Source of the DNA: Chitinophaga dinghuensis
GTDB lineage: Bacteria; Bacteroidota; Bacteroidia; Chitinophagales; Chitinophagaceae
Reading direction: 5' to 3'
Assembly: GCF_003259435.1 (NCBI RefSeq)
Contig: NZ_QLMA01000007.1
Span: forward strand, 1-64,000
DNA: 64,000 nt
Part shown: one piece after another, positions 18,501 through 27,368 of the stretch
How positions within the stretch are numbered: position 1 is the first letter of the stretch
Layout of the letters: each line of letters starts with the position of its first letter
Made by a program: the position numbers and the translations under genes
Notes under the pieces: generated by a model
The model's input: only the letters and a program-made list of their open reading frames with translations
What the model was told of the DNA's origin: nothing
The model's database searches: none

Positions 18501-21500
18501 TATTAGCGAATGGTAAATATGTCAACTTCCAGGATGTTAAGAGTGTGTTGAAGCAAACCAATACAGGCTATTTGCTTAGTGGTAACTTCAGTACAGGACA
18601 GGTAGCACAGGATTCGGCCAATGCCATTGAAAGTCGTACCTATTTGGAGAACTGTAAATCGTTTATCTCTAAATGGATAGAACAGTTGTCCCCTTGTACA
18701 TATTATTCCCCTGTGCAAGTGGATACCATTATAGCCAGATTGCTGACAGTATGTATTGCTGGTGCTGACAGAGACCATCCTTATGGTTCAAGTACGATCA
18801 ATCCAGGCAGGTCTAATGCTTACGCGAGTTTCGAAGATGTAATAAATAGATTCAACTCAGATAATGGAATTGCTACCACTCCATATTGTAATGGATCACT
18901 GATCAGCACCCATTTCCCTTACAATATGCAGCCTGACTATGGTGATAAACCAATTATTACCAAACCTTCAGATTGCGAGTGTAGTAATATAACGGCACTA
19001 AATACAGAGTATAAGACGCTCAGGAATAATGGTGAAAACTTCTCCGATTTTCTGCTCAGGGCTCACGGTATCAATATGAGTGCAGATGTGCTTACCAAAT
19101 TGCTGAGTGCCTGTAACATGACGTCCTGCACCTATCTGGAAAAGGTTATCTACATCCCATCAGTATTGCAATGTAACAGACGTAGTATCGATTCTACCTG
19201 CGCGACATGCGATATGGTTAATTTATGCTATGGCACTTTTACCTCTACATATCCTGGTATGACGCCGCAGCTAAAGGATTCTACCCCTTTGCAAACGCAG
19301 ATCAATCTGGTATTCCAAAATTTCATGAATAGCAGGCTGGGATTATCCAAACAGGCCTGGGAATATATTCAGTTCCATAATCGTTGTGTGGGAGCTCCAT
19401 CTGATAACATGGAATGTTATTCACAGCAATCCTTAGCCATGCTTAATGGGAAAGAAAGTGGATATACGAGCTATCCTGGAACAATGTATTATAGCAAACA
19501 GGTTATAAACCATATATCAGCCACTAAAGATGGTGGCAGCATTTCCGCTGGTATTAAGTATGATACTGGCACTGGAGAGTTGTACAACATGGGTTATGTA
19601 GTAAAAATGAATGACGTCAACAGGGTAGAATGGGCTAAGGCAATCAGTTTAGGTAATGGTGTAGTCTCTTTAAAGAAAATCAGGCAAACTTCAGATGGAG
19701 GCTACATCGCTATTGGTACAAGTAGCCTCAATAGCGGTAATCCAGGATTTTTACGTGAGGCGCTTTCCATAGGGCTGGCAAGTTATGACTCAGCTGCAAC
19801 TATTGGGGTGTTTATTATAAAGCTGGATGCCAGTGGAAACCTCCAGTGGAGTAAAACATTACACACGGGGGCGCAATATGGGGATTATGGTAGAGATATA
19901 ATTCAATTGGCAAGTGGCAAATACGCAATAGCTGCAAGTCATGATGTACATAATGGCCAAGGAGCGTGGGAGTATGGTGTATTAAATAGTAATGGGAGTC
20001 TGGCATGGGCCAAGATTACAAGTTTTACAAGTTCTGATATCCTGTACACGCTGGCCGAAGATGGCGACAGCCTTGTCCTGGGGGGACTAGGATTTACCAG
20101 CTCACTTTACAAAACAATTTTGGCTAAGGTAAGCCAGGTGGACGGAAGCATGGGCATAAGTTCCTGGGTTCGGAGTGCCAGGAAAAATGATATTCAAAAT
20201 CTTTACGCAACGCCAACAGGCTATAAGGTTGTTCTTTCTGATGAGCAGGATAACAACAATAATGACGAGAAAACACTACTGATCGACCTAAATAAGTATT
20301 TCAACCTCAATCAAACAGTGTTAATTGATCGTCCGCCTGCCTCTTCTAACCTTAACGGAAATGTCAGTGCCAGGATGGCTGATGGAAGTATCCTTTTGGC
20401 GACGCAAGTCAATACAAGTGAGACCTCCAACCATTACCTGTACAAAATAAAGGCAGATAATTCCTTTGACTGGGTGGGTTCCCTTAGTTCTCCCGGAGGT
20501 CAAAATTATTATACAGGAATAGCGACATATGGTTCAAAGATATTTGCATCGGGGATGTTTTTGGGTTCTCCTGCTATAGTTACTTTTGGTTCGGATATGG
20601 TAAATTGTTTCTTTACCAATACAACAGCTACAGCGAGTGCCCCAACTTATTCCGTCGTAACTGCTGCTCCAACCACCAATAGTACAATTTCCCCATCTTC
20701 ATGGTATGACCAGTATGTGTTTTTGAGTGATAGTATTCCGTCTGTACTAATGAGTAACTGTGGTTACAGTATTTGTAAAGCTTTTGAAAATAGCCTGACT
20801 TTATGTCCTACTAGTACCACTACTTCATTAACCGATATAAACCAACTAACACTTAATAATTGTAGTGACAGCAGCTTTTTTATAACAACGAATGCCATGG
20901 CCAGGTATAATGCTTATCTGGATTCTCTGAACAAAGAATTCGATAGCGAATATATTGCTACATGTAGATTGGCAGATAGTTTGGAGCAGTTCAAGCTTGC
21001 GCGCACTATTAGTGAATATCACTATACCTTGTATTATTATGATCAGGCAGGAAACCTGATTCGTACTGTCCCTCCGGCAGGCGCCGTAGTAGATCGTTCT
21101 GAAACATGGTTGTCTCAGGTGCGTGCTGCGCGTGCAACAGGTAGTAGAAAAGTTCCTAACCATCAGCTCAGCACGATCTATAGATATAACTCCTTGAACC
21201 AGGTAGTAGGGCAAACTAGCCCTGATGGTGGTACTTCTTTGTTTTGGTATGACAGGCTGGGTAGGTTAGCAGTGTCTCAAAATCAGCGTCAGGCAGGGAC
21301 TATGCCAGCTTCTTACTCCTATACCTTGTATGATAATATTGGTCGTATTACAGAGGTAGGTGAATTGTCAAGTGGTACTGCCATAACCAGTGCGATAAGC
21401 CGAACTCCTGGTTCCTTGGCAACGTGGCTCTCCAATGCGAGTGCTACCAAAAGGGAAATTACTCGTACTGTTTATGATCAGGCAAATGATAACATTACGC

Positions 21501-24025
21501 CTGCACTGGCTGCCAGAAACCTTCGAAATAGAGTGGCTTATAGTGCTGTGTATAACAATGCTGCGGATACAGTTGCTGCTGGTTATGCCAGTGCGACCTA
21601 TTATAGCTATGATATTTTAGGTAATGTAGATACCCTTTTACAGGATTATAAACTGGGCCTGATGGCGGATAGCCAGAAAAACAGGTTTAAACGTATCGTA
21701 TATGATTATGACCTGGTGAGTGGAAAGGTAAACCAGGTGTCCTATCAGCCAGGTGCAAAGGATGCCTTCTATCATAAGTATTCCTATGATGCATCTAATC
21801 GACTTACAGATGTTGAAACCAGTAGGGATAGTATTTATTGGGAGAAAGAAGCTTACTATCAGTATTATGCACACGGACCTTTGGCCAGGGTTGAGATGGG
21901 ACAGCAGAAGGTACAGGGTATCGATTACGCCTATACGCTACAGGGTTGGATGAAAGGAGTTAATAGCACTGCTGGTACAGCCGCCGCAGATATCGGTCAT
22001 GACGGAGCCTCCGGGTCGCAGGTCGCCCGGGATGCTTTTGGTTATGCATTGCATTATTATGGGGATGATGATTATAAACCAGTCAGCAATGGAGTGAAAC
22101 CTTTTGCCCTTTCAGTGAACCCTGCATTTAATTCATTGTTTAATGGAAATATTGCAGCCATGAGTGTTCAGCTACCATCGGTAGGGCAAGCACAAATGTA
22201 TGCGTATGGATATGATGCTTTGAACAGGTTAATTAGTATGGATACCTACCGTGGGTTGAATACCATTACCAATACCTGGACACCTACAGCCGCGGATGAT
22301 TATAAGGAGAAGGTGGCCTATGATCCTAACGGTAACATCTTACAATATCTGCGTAACGGCAGTGCCGCTAGTGGTTTGGCGATGGACAGTCTGAACTATC
22401 ATTACATTGCGGGTAGTAATAAATTGGATTTTGTAAGTGATGCGGTTTCGGCATCGGCTTATAATACGGATATCGATAATCAACTTGCTCATAACTATTC
22501 GTACGACCAAATTGGGAACCTGACAGCGGACCATGCTGGGGGAATAGATAGTATTAAATGGAACCTGTACGGCAAAATATCCAGTATTCAACGCACTGGA
22601 CAGCCATTAATTGAGTATACCTATGACGTTTCAGGCAACAGGATCAGCAAGCGTGTTGGGGGAGTGCAGACCTGGTATGTACGTGATGCTACAGGTAATG
22701 TGATGAGTATTTATACCATTGGAGATAGCAAAGTAAATAATGGTAGCCCTACTTTGACGGAAACACACCTTTATGGTGTCTCTCGTATCGGTATGATGAT
22801 GGATACTATTAAGATGGATACCATAGTTACTTCTCCATTTATAAAAGCAGGCATAACTAATGGTATTTTCCCTATATTTATAAGAGGAAACAAGTTCTTT
22901 GAATTAAGTAATCACCTGGGGAATGTAATGGCAGTTGTCTCAGATAGGCGCCGTTCTATTTCTACAGATGGGACTTCCATAGATCATTATGAACCAGTAG
23001 TCACCAGTGCCCACGATTATTATCCGTTCGGGGCATTGATGCCTGGTCGAGGAGGGAATTGGGAGGATAGTGTGCCGAATAGATATGGGTTTAATGGCAA
23101 GGAAAATGATAATGAGGTAAAAGGTGAAGGGAATCAGCAGGATTATGGAATGAGGATTTATGATCCTAGGCTGGGAAGATTTTTGAGTGTCGATCCACTG
23201 ACGCAAATGTACCCATTCTATACACCTTATCAGTTTGCGAGTAATACTCCTGTCTTGTCAATAGATATTGATGGTCTGGAGGGGAATGTAAATGTCAATA
23301 GCAGTGAGATTGCTGTGGATCCAAGACCAACACCATCTACTCCACCACAGGCGCAGAATGCAATTAGGACGCGTGTTGATTTTAAGTCGAACATGATCCG
23401 AGGGTATAATCCAATCGAGAAAATTGGGCAATTACCACCATTACCGCCGTTATCCAGGCTAGTAGCATTGACGGGGCTTCTGACGATTATACCTAATGAT
23501 TTCTTTCAGAATACGAATCGACATCCTGAAAATTCTTATTTGAATAACAGAGATGCTGATGCACAGGAGCTAACAGAGGATTTGTATGAGAAGAATAATC
23601 CGGAAAAGAATATTCGTTATGTGACATATACCAAAACTAAAATTAATCTAAATGGCACTATGACAGTATATAGTGGTAGGAGCAGTGGTCCCGCAAATTT
23701 AACGGCATTTCAAATTATTCAGCTCAGAGATAAACAACATACAGCAAGCAACACTTGGTTGAAGGGGTATGGGCCAGCAGTTCTTGACCAGCAGGCGGTA
23801 GGGAATTTAAAGAATCCTGCTGCCAAGTGGGCAATTCGCGGGCGAGAGCAACAACTAATTGATTTCAATGGTGGAGCGCTTTCAGATGACGGAACATCCG
23901 GAAATAGAATCAGGGGCGTGGGGAAATTAAATCCAAGGGGAGTTATTTATCACTATACCTCAAACATTCTATTTCATGAGGAGTTACACGCCTTTACAGG
24001 GTTTAATTTGTTAAGATATAAATAG
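15536..24025 (+). CDS. Giant secreted Rhs/YD-repeat protein with nuclease-like C-terminal tip
   Basis: About 2829 aa from the ATG at 15536, which gives a good signal peptide (MKRSLIPQKLSF then LLTLLALLTGLTVQAQ); the frame is open from 15482. Numbered from 15482: N-terminal beta/FN3-like domains; a long Cys-rich middle; a propeller-like stretch at about 1360-1670 (TSDGGYIAIGTS, TLYKTILAKVSQ-type units); YD repeats from about 1860; and the RHS-associated core near 2530-2600 (RYGFNGKEND, YGMRIYDPRLGRFLSVDPL). The variable tip follows: VYSGRSSG, LRDKQH, IRGREQQLIDFNGG, SGNRI. This order (Tyr-Gly, Arg, Glu, Asn) resembles a GIY-YIG-type nuclease. The Imm26 gene 4 nt downstream supports a toxin role. 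Confidence 0.85.
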   Translation: MKRSLIPQKLSFRLLTLLALLTGLTVQAQHPVTFSRVLDGSNNELVANASILVKDEAFYSAADPSRLILPYKIDNLVTLKVNEYSTRYIPDAFTATAKVLITYTYLDATNHEQTDTTYKTLIVNNDTAKNHLVRSSFLFHNSRQVNVTLVSLTTSIPAATATLVLENEMTVLPVYSMDPSRDVVQGLRQTTATSDDLEIGWNPVTGADEYDLEWTFIDSSRASRYATDPSQNFRNNATRVTLQGTDYKIPLLYEDTGVVFFRVRAVQVKSRDARIPMNWSNVASFTFLGHEKTLNWQSSISFAEDGKNKAVVSYFDGNMLNRQVVTKDNVLNRTIVGESLYDNLGRAVISVLPVPTIDSVIKYNALFNRDTLGNEYDKSNYDYLDTLDNYFAAAANPMSVMSGASRYYSPNSPDTSGFNKLIPDANQYPFTETVYVSDNTNRVSRQSGLGSQFRLGRGFETVYSYGGATQNDLDAMFGTDAGNAQHYFRNTVRDANGVYSVFYLDMHGRTVATALSGSPMFTSLSDLPDKSDVTDIITLSGKGQNTIADNSMSISHSFTAEQSSQYTFTYNLSPPVYKKTICGQETCYAGLYELEIKISDDYNNMLLPDRQPIIKTYRNFLVDSILPNCTPPPFQTISFSLDLGQGSYNVVKTLKISKDAMDYYRDSVYSKQFGACVTIDQFVQQQRSLVNIGDCAPSCSSCIATLGSYPAFRDSYLARIGIPLADSTQYVGEITAAYQKAADNCAALCTTSTESMETRTAMLLDMTAPSGQYATLLDSASKYSIFYMKTDTSTPLYQRDDLVYLDEKGNPDKVFSTATGTYVRPQQLNMKEFAGRFKNSWAATLLPFHPEYCKLVEQEKHNGSLAWDIAYRNEEDYTKALAAGYFVPTTIDPLAAESAAIKADLNSKISNYQGHTSLWSIAAANVLCSTADQNCVNSYAIIGGIDTSLVCKGDRNMIWQTYRDLYLQIKKDYIDSLISRAGCIPTDSLLANGKYVNFQDVKSVLKQTNTGYLLSGNFSTGQVAQDSANAIESRTYLENCKSFISKWIEQLSPCTYYSPVQVDTIIARLLTVCIAGADRDHPYGSSTINPGRSNAYASFEDVINRFNSDNGIATTPYCNGSLISTHFPYNMQPDYGDKPIITKPSDCECSNITALNTEYKTLRNNGENFSDFLLRAHGINMSADVLTKLLSACNMTSCTYLEKVIYIPSVLQCNRRSIDSTCATCDMVNLCYGTFTSTYPGMTPQLKDSTPLQTQINLVFQNFMNSRLGLSKQAWEYIQFHNRCVGAPSDNMECYSQQSLAMLNGKESGYTSYPGTMYYSKQVINHISATKDGGSISAGIKYDTGTGELYNMGYVVKMNDVNRVEWAKAISLGNGVVSLKKIRQTSDGGYIAIGTSSLNSGNPGFLREALSIGLASYDSAATIGVFIIKLDASGNLQWSKTLHTGAQYGDYGRDIIQLASGKYAIAASHDVHNGQGAWEYGVLNSNGSLAWAKITSFTSSDILYTLAEDGDSLVLGGLGFTSSLYKTILAKVSQVDGSMGISSWVRSARKNDIQNLYATPTGYKVVLSDEQDNNNNDEKTLLIDLNKYFNLNQTVLIDRPPASSNLNGNVSARMADGSILLATQVNTSETSNHYLYKIKADNSFDWVGSLSSPGGQNYYTGIATYGSKIFASGMFLGSPAIVTFGSDMVNCFFTNTTATASAPTYSVVTAAPTTNSTISPSSWYDQYVFLSDSIPSVLMSNCGYSICKAFENSLTLCPTSTTTSLTDINQLTLNNCSDSSFFITTNAMARYNAYLDSLNKEFDSEYIATCRLADSLEQFKLARTISEYHYTLYYYDQAGNLIRTVPPAGAVVDRSETWLSQVRAARATGSRKVPNHQLSTIYRYNSLNQVVGQTSPDGGTSLFWYDRLGRLAVSQNQRQAGTMPASYSYTLYDNIGRITEVGELSSGTAITSAISRTPGSLATWLSNASATKREITRTVYDQANDNITPALAARNLRNRVAYSAVYNNAADTVAAGYASATYYSYDILGNVDTLLQDYKLGLMADSQKNRFKRIVYDYDLVSGKVNQVSYQPGAKDAFYHKYSYDASNRLTDVETSRDSIYWEKEAYYQYYAHGPLARVEMGQQKVQGIDYAYTLQGWMKGVNSTAGTAAADIGHDGASGSQVARDAFGYALHYYGDDDYKPVSNGVKPFALSVNPAFNSLFNGNIAAMSVQLPSVGQAQMYAYGYDALNRLISMDTYRGLNTITNTWTPTAADDYKEKVAYDPNGNILQYLRNGSAASGLAMDSLNYHYIAGSNKLDFVSDAVSASAYNTDIDNQLAHNYSYDQIGNLTADHAGGIDSIKWNLYGKISSIQRTGQPLIEYTYDVSGNRISKRVGGVQTWYVRDATGNVMSIYTIGDSKVNNGSPTLTETHLYGVSRIGMMMDTIKMDTIVTSPFIKAGITNGIFPIFIRGNKFFELSNHLGNVMAVVSDRRRSISTDGTSIDHYEPVVTSAHDYYPFGALMPGRGGNWEDSVPNRYGFNGKENDNEVKGEGNQQDYGMRIYDPRLGRFLSVDPLTQMYPFYTPYQFASNTPVLSIDIDGLEGNVNVNSSEIAVDPRPTPSTPPQAQNAIRTRVDFKSNMIRGYNPIEKIGQLPPLPPLSRLVALTGLLTIIPNDFFQNTNRHPENSYLNNRDADAQELTEDLYEKNNPEKNIRYVTYTKTKINLNGTMTVYSGRSSGPANLTAFQIIQLRDKQHTASNTWLKGYGPAVLDQQAVGNLKNPAAKWAIRGREQQLIDFNGGALSDDGTSGNRIRGVGKLNPRGVIYHYTSNILFHEELHAFTGFNLLRYK

Positions 24026-24029
24026 TTAT

Positions 24030-24500
24030 ATGAAAAAAAAAGATCATATTGGTGAGGTGTTTAGAATTCCGGTTGAAGGAAAAGTTCATGCATATGCGCG
24101 GGTAATAAGAAAGCTTATTTTTGATGTTTACGCTTTTTTTACTGAAGAGGAGATTAATATTGCCAATCTTTTAGAACGACCTGTAGCCTTTACTATAGGG
24201 CTTCATGTTGATGTCTTTAAGAAAAGTGATTGGGAAGTGATAGGATGCGTTTCATTAAGTGAGGAGGAGACTCGACGAAAAATTGTTTTCTTTCGGCAAG
24301 GGGTATTGAATTTAAATGATTGTTGGTTAGTGGATTTAGAGGGAAGAGAAACCAAAGTTGGGCCACAGGATTGCATTGGTGTAGAACGGCTAGCTGTATG
24401 GGATTATGAGCATGTAGAAGAACGGCTACGTAATCTTTATATGAATAAAAAAGATTTAATGGTTGAGCATATGAAGGTTAAATTTTCTACAGCCACCTAA
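24030..24500 (+). CDS. Imm26-family immunity protein
   Basis: 156 aa, cytoplasmic (no signal peptide), ATG 4 nt after the Rhs stop. The N-terminus GEVFRIPVEGKVHAYARVI, then a beta-strand/FYxxF-like segment (FDVYAFFTEE), then VAFTIGLHVDVFKKSDWEVIG, matches the Imm26 pattern: GxxFxIPL-G-YAxxRV and a later W-x-IIG. Imm26 proteins are the standard immunity partners of polymorphic toxins, so this one most likely neutralises the nuclease-like Rhs tip. It closes the operon and is followed by a terminator. Confidence 0.8.
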   Translation: MKKKDHIGEVFRIPVEGKVHAYARVIRKLIFDVYAFFTEEEINIANLLERPVAFTIGLHVDVFKKSDWEVIGCVSLSEEETRRKIVFFRQGVLNLNDCWLVDLEGRETKVGPQDCIGVERLAVWDYEHVEERLRNLYMNKKDLMVEHMKVKFSTAT

Positions 24501-24521
24501 AAAGTAGTTTGATAGTAAAGC

Positions 24522-24550
24522 CCGCTGTATGATGTACGGCGGTTTTTTTT
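24522..24550 (+). terminator. Terminator of the Rhs-immunity operon
   Basis: CCGCTGTA (24522-24529) pairs with TACGGCGG (24535-24542) with one U-G pair and a TGATG loop. Eight T follow at once (24543-24550). It lies 22 nt after the immunity gene. Confidence 0.85.
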
Positions 24551-24640
24551 ATTGTAAGCCTGCCTTGAAATTTTCATTTTCTCAATCTACATTTTTTCTG
24601 GGGAGTTCAAAATTTGAAAGGAGTGTTTCAAAAACTCCTT

Positions 24641-24666
24641 AAAATATCGGGTGAATTTCACCCGAT
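24641..24666 (-). terminator. Probable terminator of the DUF416 gene
   Basis: ATCGGGTGAA (24646-24655) pairs with TTCACCCGAT (24657-24666). Read on the minus strand the stem is followed by ATTTT. It lies about 85 nt beyond the stop of the minus-strand gene ending at 24751. The one-base spacer means the real loop uses part of the stem. Confidence 0.45.
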
Positions 24667-24750
24667 TTAGTTCTCGACTAAAGGTTGTGAATAGCTTTCC
24701 ATCTTTCGGATTTGGAATTTCTGGAATATTCTAGTGAGTTGCTCCCAGTA

Positions 24751-25335
24751 TCAATTTAGACCTAGGTTACCTTGAGGGGCATGTGACAATAAAAGACTTT
24801 TAATAGAAGCTTCATTAATGACATCTGTATTTTTAAGAGAAATACAGATGTCATTTTGAGTTTTTATTTCTTTGACCATTAGAGGATGGTTAGTAATCTT
24901 TTTCTCAAAATCCTCATCTGTATTATTGTCTAAGTTTTCTAAATCCTGTACATACATGTCAACTGAATCGGTGGCATAACTTGATATATTTTCAATTAGG
25001 TTAAAATCTTGGTCTGTAATGAAAATTAAGGTATCCAGAATTGCTGAACAGGCATCCAGTGCAGAGGATGCAAGTATAGTGTTGAAGTTTTCGGGGAAGG
25101 GAGTAATGGCATCAATGTTATGTAAATGTATTATGGCTGCATTTTCATCAAAATCATTCTTTATTATATGGTTATAAATAAAATCAATGCACGCATTTAA
25201 CTGATTGGTATTTCCAAAGCCAAATTGTTTAGAAAAAAATGCATAATTGGGGGCTAATCTTTTGCAAATAAGATAAGCAAAAGTTAATTGTTTCTCTGGT
25301 GATAAATCTGCAAGGATTTGTAAGTTTTTTATCAT
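24751..25335 (-). CDS. DUF416-family protein
   Basis: 194 aa, ATG at 25333-25335. The N-terminus (LSPEKQLTFAYLICKRLAPNYAFFSKQFGFGN) follows the DUF416/YjaG pattern of a helical start: P-x-Q-xx-FA-xx-CxRLxPNYxxF and a GFG turn. The rest is helical and acidic. DUF416 has no settled function. Members occur as housekeeping genes and beside polymorphic-toxin loci, where they may serve as immunity proteins. The position just downstream of an Rhs-Imm26 pair on the opposite strand fits an orphan immunity gene, but that is inference. Confidence 0.75.
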   Translation of the reverse strand: MIKNLQILADLSPEKQLTFAYLICKRLAPNYAFFSKQFGFGNTNQLNACIDFIYNHIIKNDFDENAAIIHLHNIDAITPFPENFNTILASSALDACSAILDTLIFITDQDFNLIENISSYATDSVDMYVQDLENLDNNTDEDFEKKITNHPLMVKEIKTQNDICISLKNTDVINEASIKSLLLSHAPQGNLGLN

Positions 25336-25382
25336 TTCTAAATGACTATTTGGGGAATAATGATTGGGATTTTGTTTGTTTT

Positions 25383-25556
25383 TTAAATTCTGATTAAGTT
25401 CCGATTTATCTGTACCTGAGAATACATTCTGTCACAAAGATCCAGTTTGCCGGTGTAAGGTGGTTCATAGATATTATTAAACCGCTTCCTCAACTCTGGA
25501 TCATCCTGTCGCAATTTTAAAAATCTGATCCTAATGGTTAAAGAATTTCTTCCTAT
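25383..25556 (-). pseudogene. Gene remnant without start codon
   Basis: A minus-strand frame of about 58 codons ends at a TAA (25383-25385). It reads like real protein: RFLKLRQDDPELRKRFNN then IYEPPYTGKLDLCDRMYSQ. There is no ATG or plausible start and no upstream continuation. It is probably the 3' end of a deleted gene; the family is not recognised. The rest of 25336-25837 holds no other candidate. Confidence 0.3.
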
Positions 25557-25837
25557 TATATAAATTTATGGAATCTAGTTTATTTTCTCAGAAGAAAATT
25601 GATTTTATTAGGAAGTATATAATTACATGATAATTGGTGGATGGTTTTAAGCATTTTGAGCTAGCATGAGCGTTTACCCTATTCCTCCATTACAATGGAT
25701 TACAACAATGCGAATTGGATATCCATTAAGTACTATTTTTTTGTCGCCACAAAATCCCTCGGATGATATTCAAGAAGTACAATAATAAGATGAAGATTAT
25801 TCAGGTGTTTTTTTTGTTATTTTAAAATATATCAATT

Positions 25838-26071
25838 ATGTCGCAGGATAAATTTCCGCGAAAACTAATTCGGAAGGAAGTTGAAAGGTTTATTAATGGT
25901 GGGGAGGCTGTTTATGATGGGAAATTATCAAAAGAGTTTAATTTTCCTGTTTATAAGTTTTTAGATGGAAGACTGATTTTTAAAAGAGATGATGGGACAG
26001 GAGTATATTGGCAGTCCAAAAGTATTAGATTTTTTGGGATTACCTCCTGGTCGGCGTTTTTTGTTCGATGA
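25838..26071 (+). CDS. Small hypothetical protein
   Basis: 77 aa from an ATG at 25838: basic start (SQDKFPRKLIRKEVERFING) followed by beta-rich, aromatic residues (PVYKFLDGRLIFKRDDGTGVYW). The size and composition fit a small immunity-type or element-borne protein, but no family is recognised. It stands alone in AT-rich DNA between the DUF416 gene and a lipoprotein gene. Confidence 0.4.
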   Translation: MSQDKFPRKLIRKEVERFINGGEAVYDGKLSKEFNFPVYKFLDGRLIFKRDDGTGVYWQSKSIRFFGITSWSAFFVR

Positions 26072-26220
26072 TTATTATGAAGATGTTTGATATGACGAGA
26101 GTTTACCGTATATTTGAATAAGCTTAATCGATCCTATGGTAATCTAGTACAAAGTAGGTGCACAATTTTGATGCAAAGTTCAAAATTATCTGTAGTAATA
26201 TAAAAATCCCTATCCAAAAA

Positions 26221-27144
26221 ATGATAAAAATAAAAGAATTTAGTCTACAGAGACTATGCTTATTTTGTTTATTTTTTACTAGCAGTTGTATGGAAAAAGA
26301 AAGCCTACAAGTTCGTCAGACAAGTGCCACAATAGAGAGGGCGAAATTATTTGAGAAACATGTTGAGACATCATATTCACAAATCGGAGAACGCTGCCAA
26401 ATTTCTTGGCGTATTCAAACGAGTTACACTCATACCTGCGTTGTAGATCCGACTCCAAGGATAATGGAGGCTGTTATTCAGCAGTTACAAATTCTACAAG
26501 CAAATGCATTTTCCTCTGGTTTACTTGACGAGGTGACTCCTACTCACGATGGATTAAGAATTGTGGGGGATAAAGAATTACTCAAATTGTGGTCCAGTCA
26601 AAGTTTCATTTCTACATATTTATTAGAACTATCGATTGGTGTAAATAATATTCTTAGAAATGGATGTATTAAAGACTTTAGCATTAACTCTATAAATGCT
26701 GTTAACAATAGTTGCTCTCCATTCGTAACCTGGAATAATAATGTTGGAGGACTTACAAGATTATGTGGGTCATATAATTTTTCTTTAATTGATGATAATT
26801 ATGTAATTACTTTAAAGGATTTAAAGGCGAACTTTATTTTGGAAGGTGCTCCTTACACTAACTTAGAATGTACTTATCCAGAAATATGTGTAACTATTCC
26901 CAGTGATAACATAAGCGCTACTGCCGCGGGTGGACTTCTAAATCAGGCGTATTCAGAATCGAGTCAGTTGATGAAGTACTATTTGGAAGATGAGGTATTA
27001 CCTCCTCGACAAAGCATAGTTTGGATTAGATTTTTGGGTATGATGAATGGGCATCTTGTAGGCCTAAAGGCCGGTAGTTCTGTTAGACTCGGCACCTGTG
27101 TTGCGAATGGTGTTAATGAGAAAATTGCTGCATACTGTAATTAA
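26221..27144 (+). CDS. Hypothetical lipoprotein
   Basis: 307 aa from the ATG at 26221; the frame is open to a GTG at 26158. The later start gives a clean lipoprotein signal (MIKIKEFSLQRLCLFCLFF then TSSC lipobox). The mature part has several Cys (ERCQISWRI, HTCVVDPTPR, RNGCIKDF, NSCSPF, LECTYPEICVTIP, LGTCVANG), which suggests disulphides outside the cytoplasm. Repeated helical and strand segments show no known domain. The location in the accessory zone suggests cargo. Function unknown. Confidence 0.6.
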   Translation: MIKIKEFSLQRLCLFCLFFTSSCMEKESLQVRQTSATIERAKLFEKHVETSYSQIGERCQISWRIQTSYTHTCVVDPTPRIMEAVIQQLQILQANAFSSGLLDEVTPTHDGLRIVGDKELLKLWSSQSFISTYLLELSIGVNNILRNGCIKDFSINSINAVNNSCSPFVTWNNNVGGLTRLCGSYNFSLIDDNYVITLKDLKANFILEGAPYTNLECTYPEICVTIPSDNISATAAGGLLNQAYSESSQLMKYYLEDEVLPPRQSIVWIRFLGMMNGHLVGLKAGSSVRLGTCVANGVNEKIAAYCN

Positions 27145-27368
27145 CGTTACTAGAGCTCATTTAATTATTCTAAATTTAGTTCTGTAATTATCTGTCATGG
27201 ATTTGCAAAAAGAAAAATGAACGACTTATTAACCTGCTGTTAAGTTCCCCAATTCATAACTCTAATTCTTATGGCCAAACTTTAGAGAGGTCGACAACGC
27301 TTTTTAGTTGGCTTCGATATTGCGAATTCATAACTTATATTTTTCATCAATCAAAATCCGGGGCTTTT

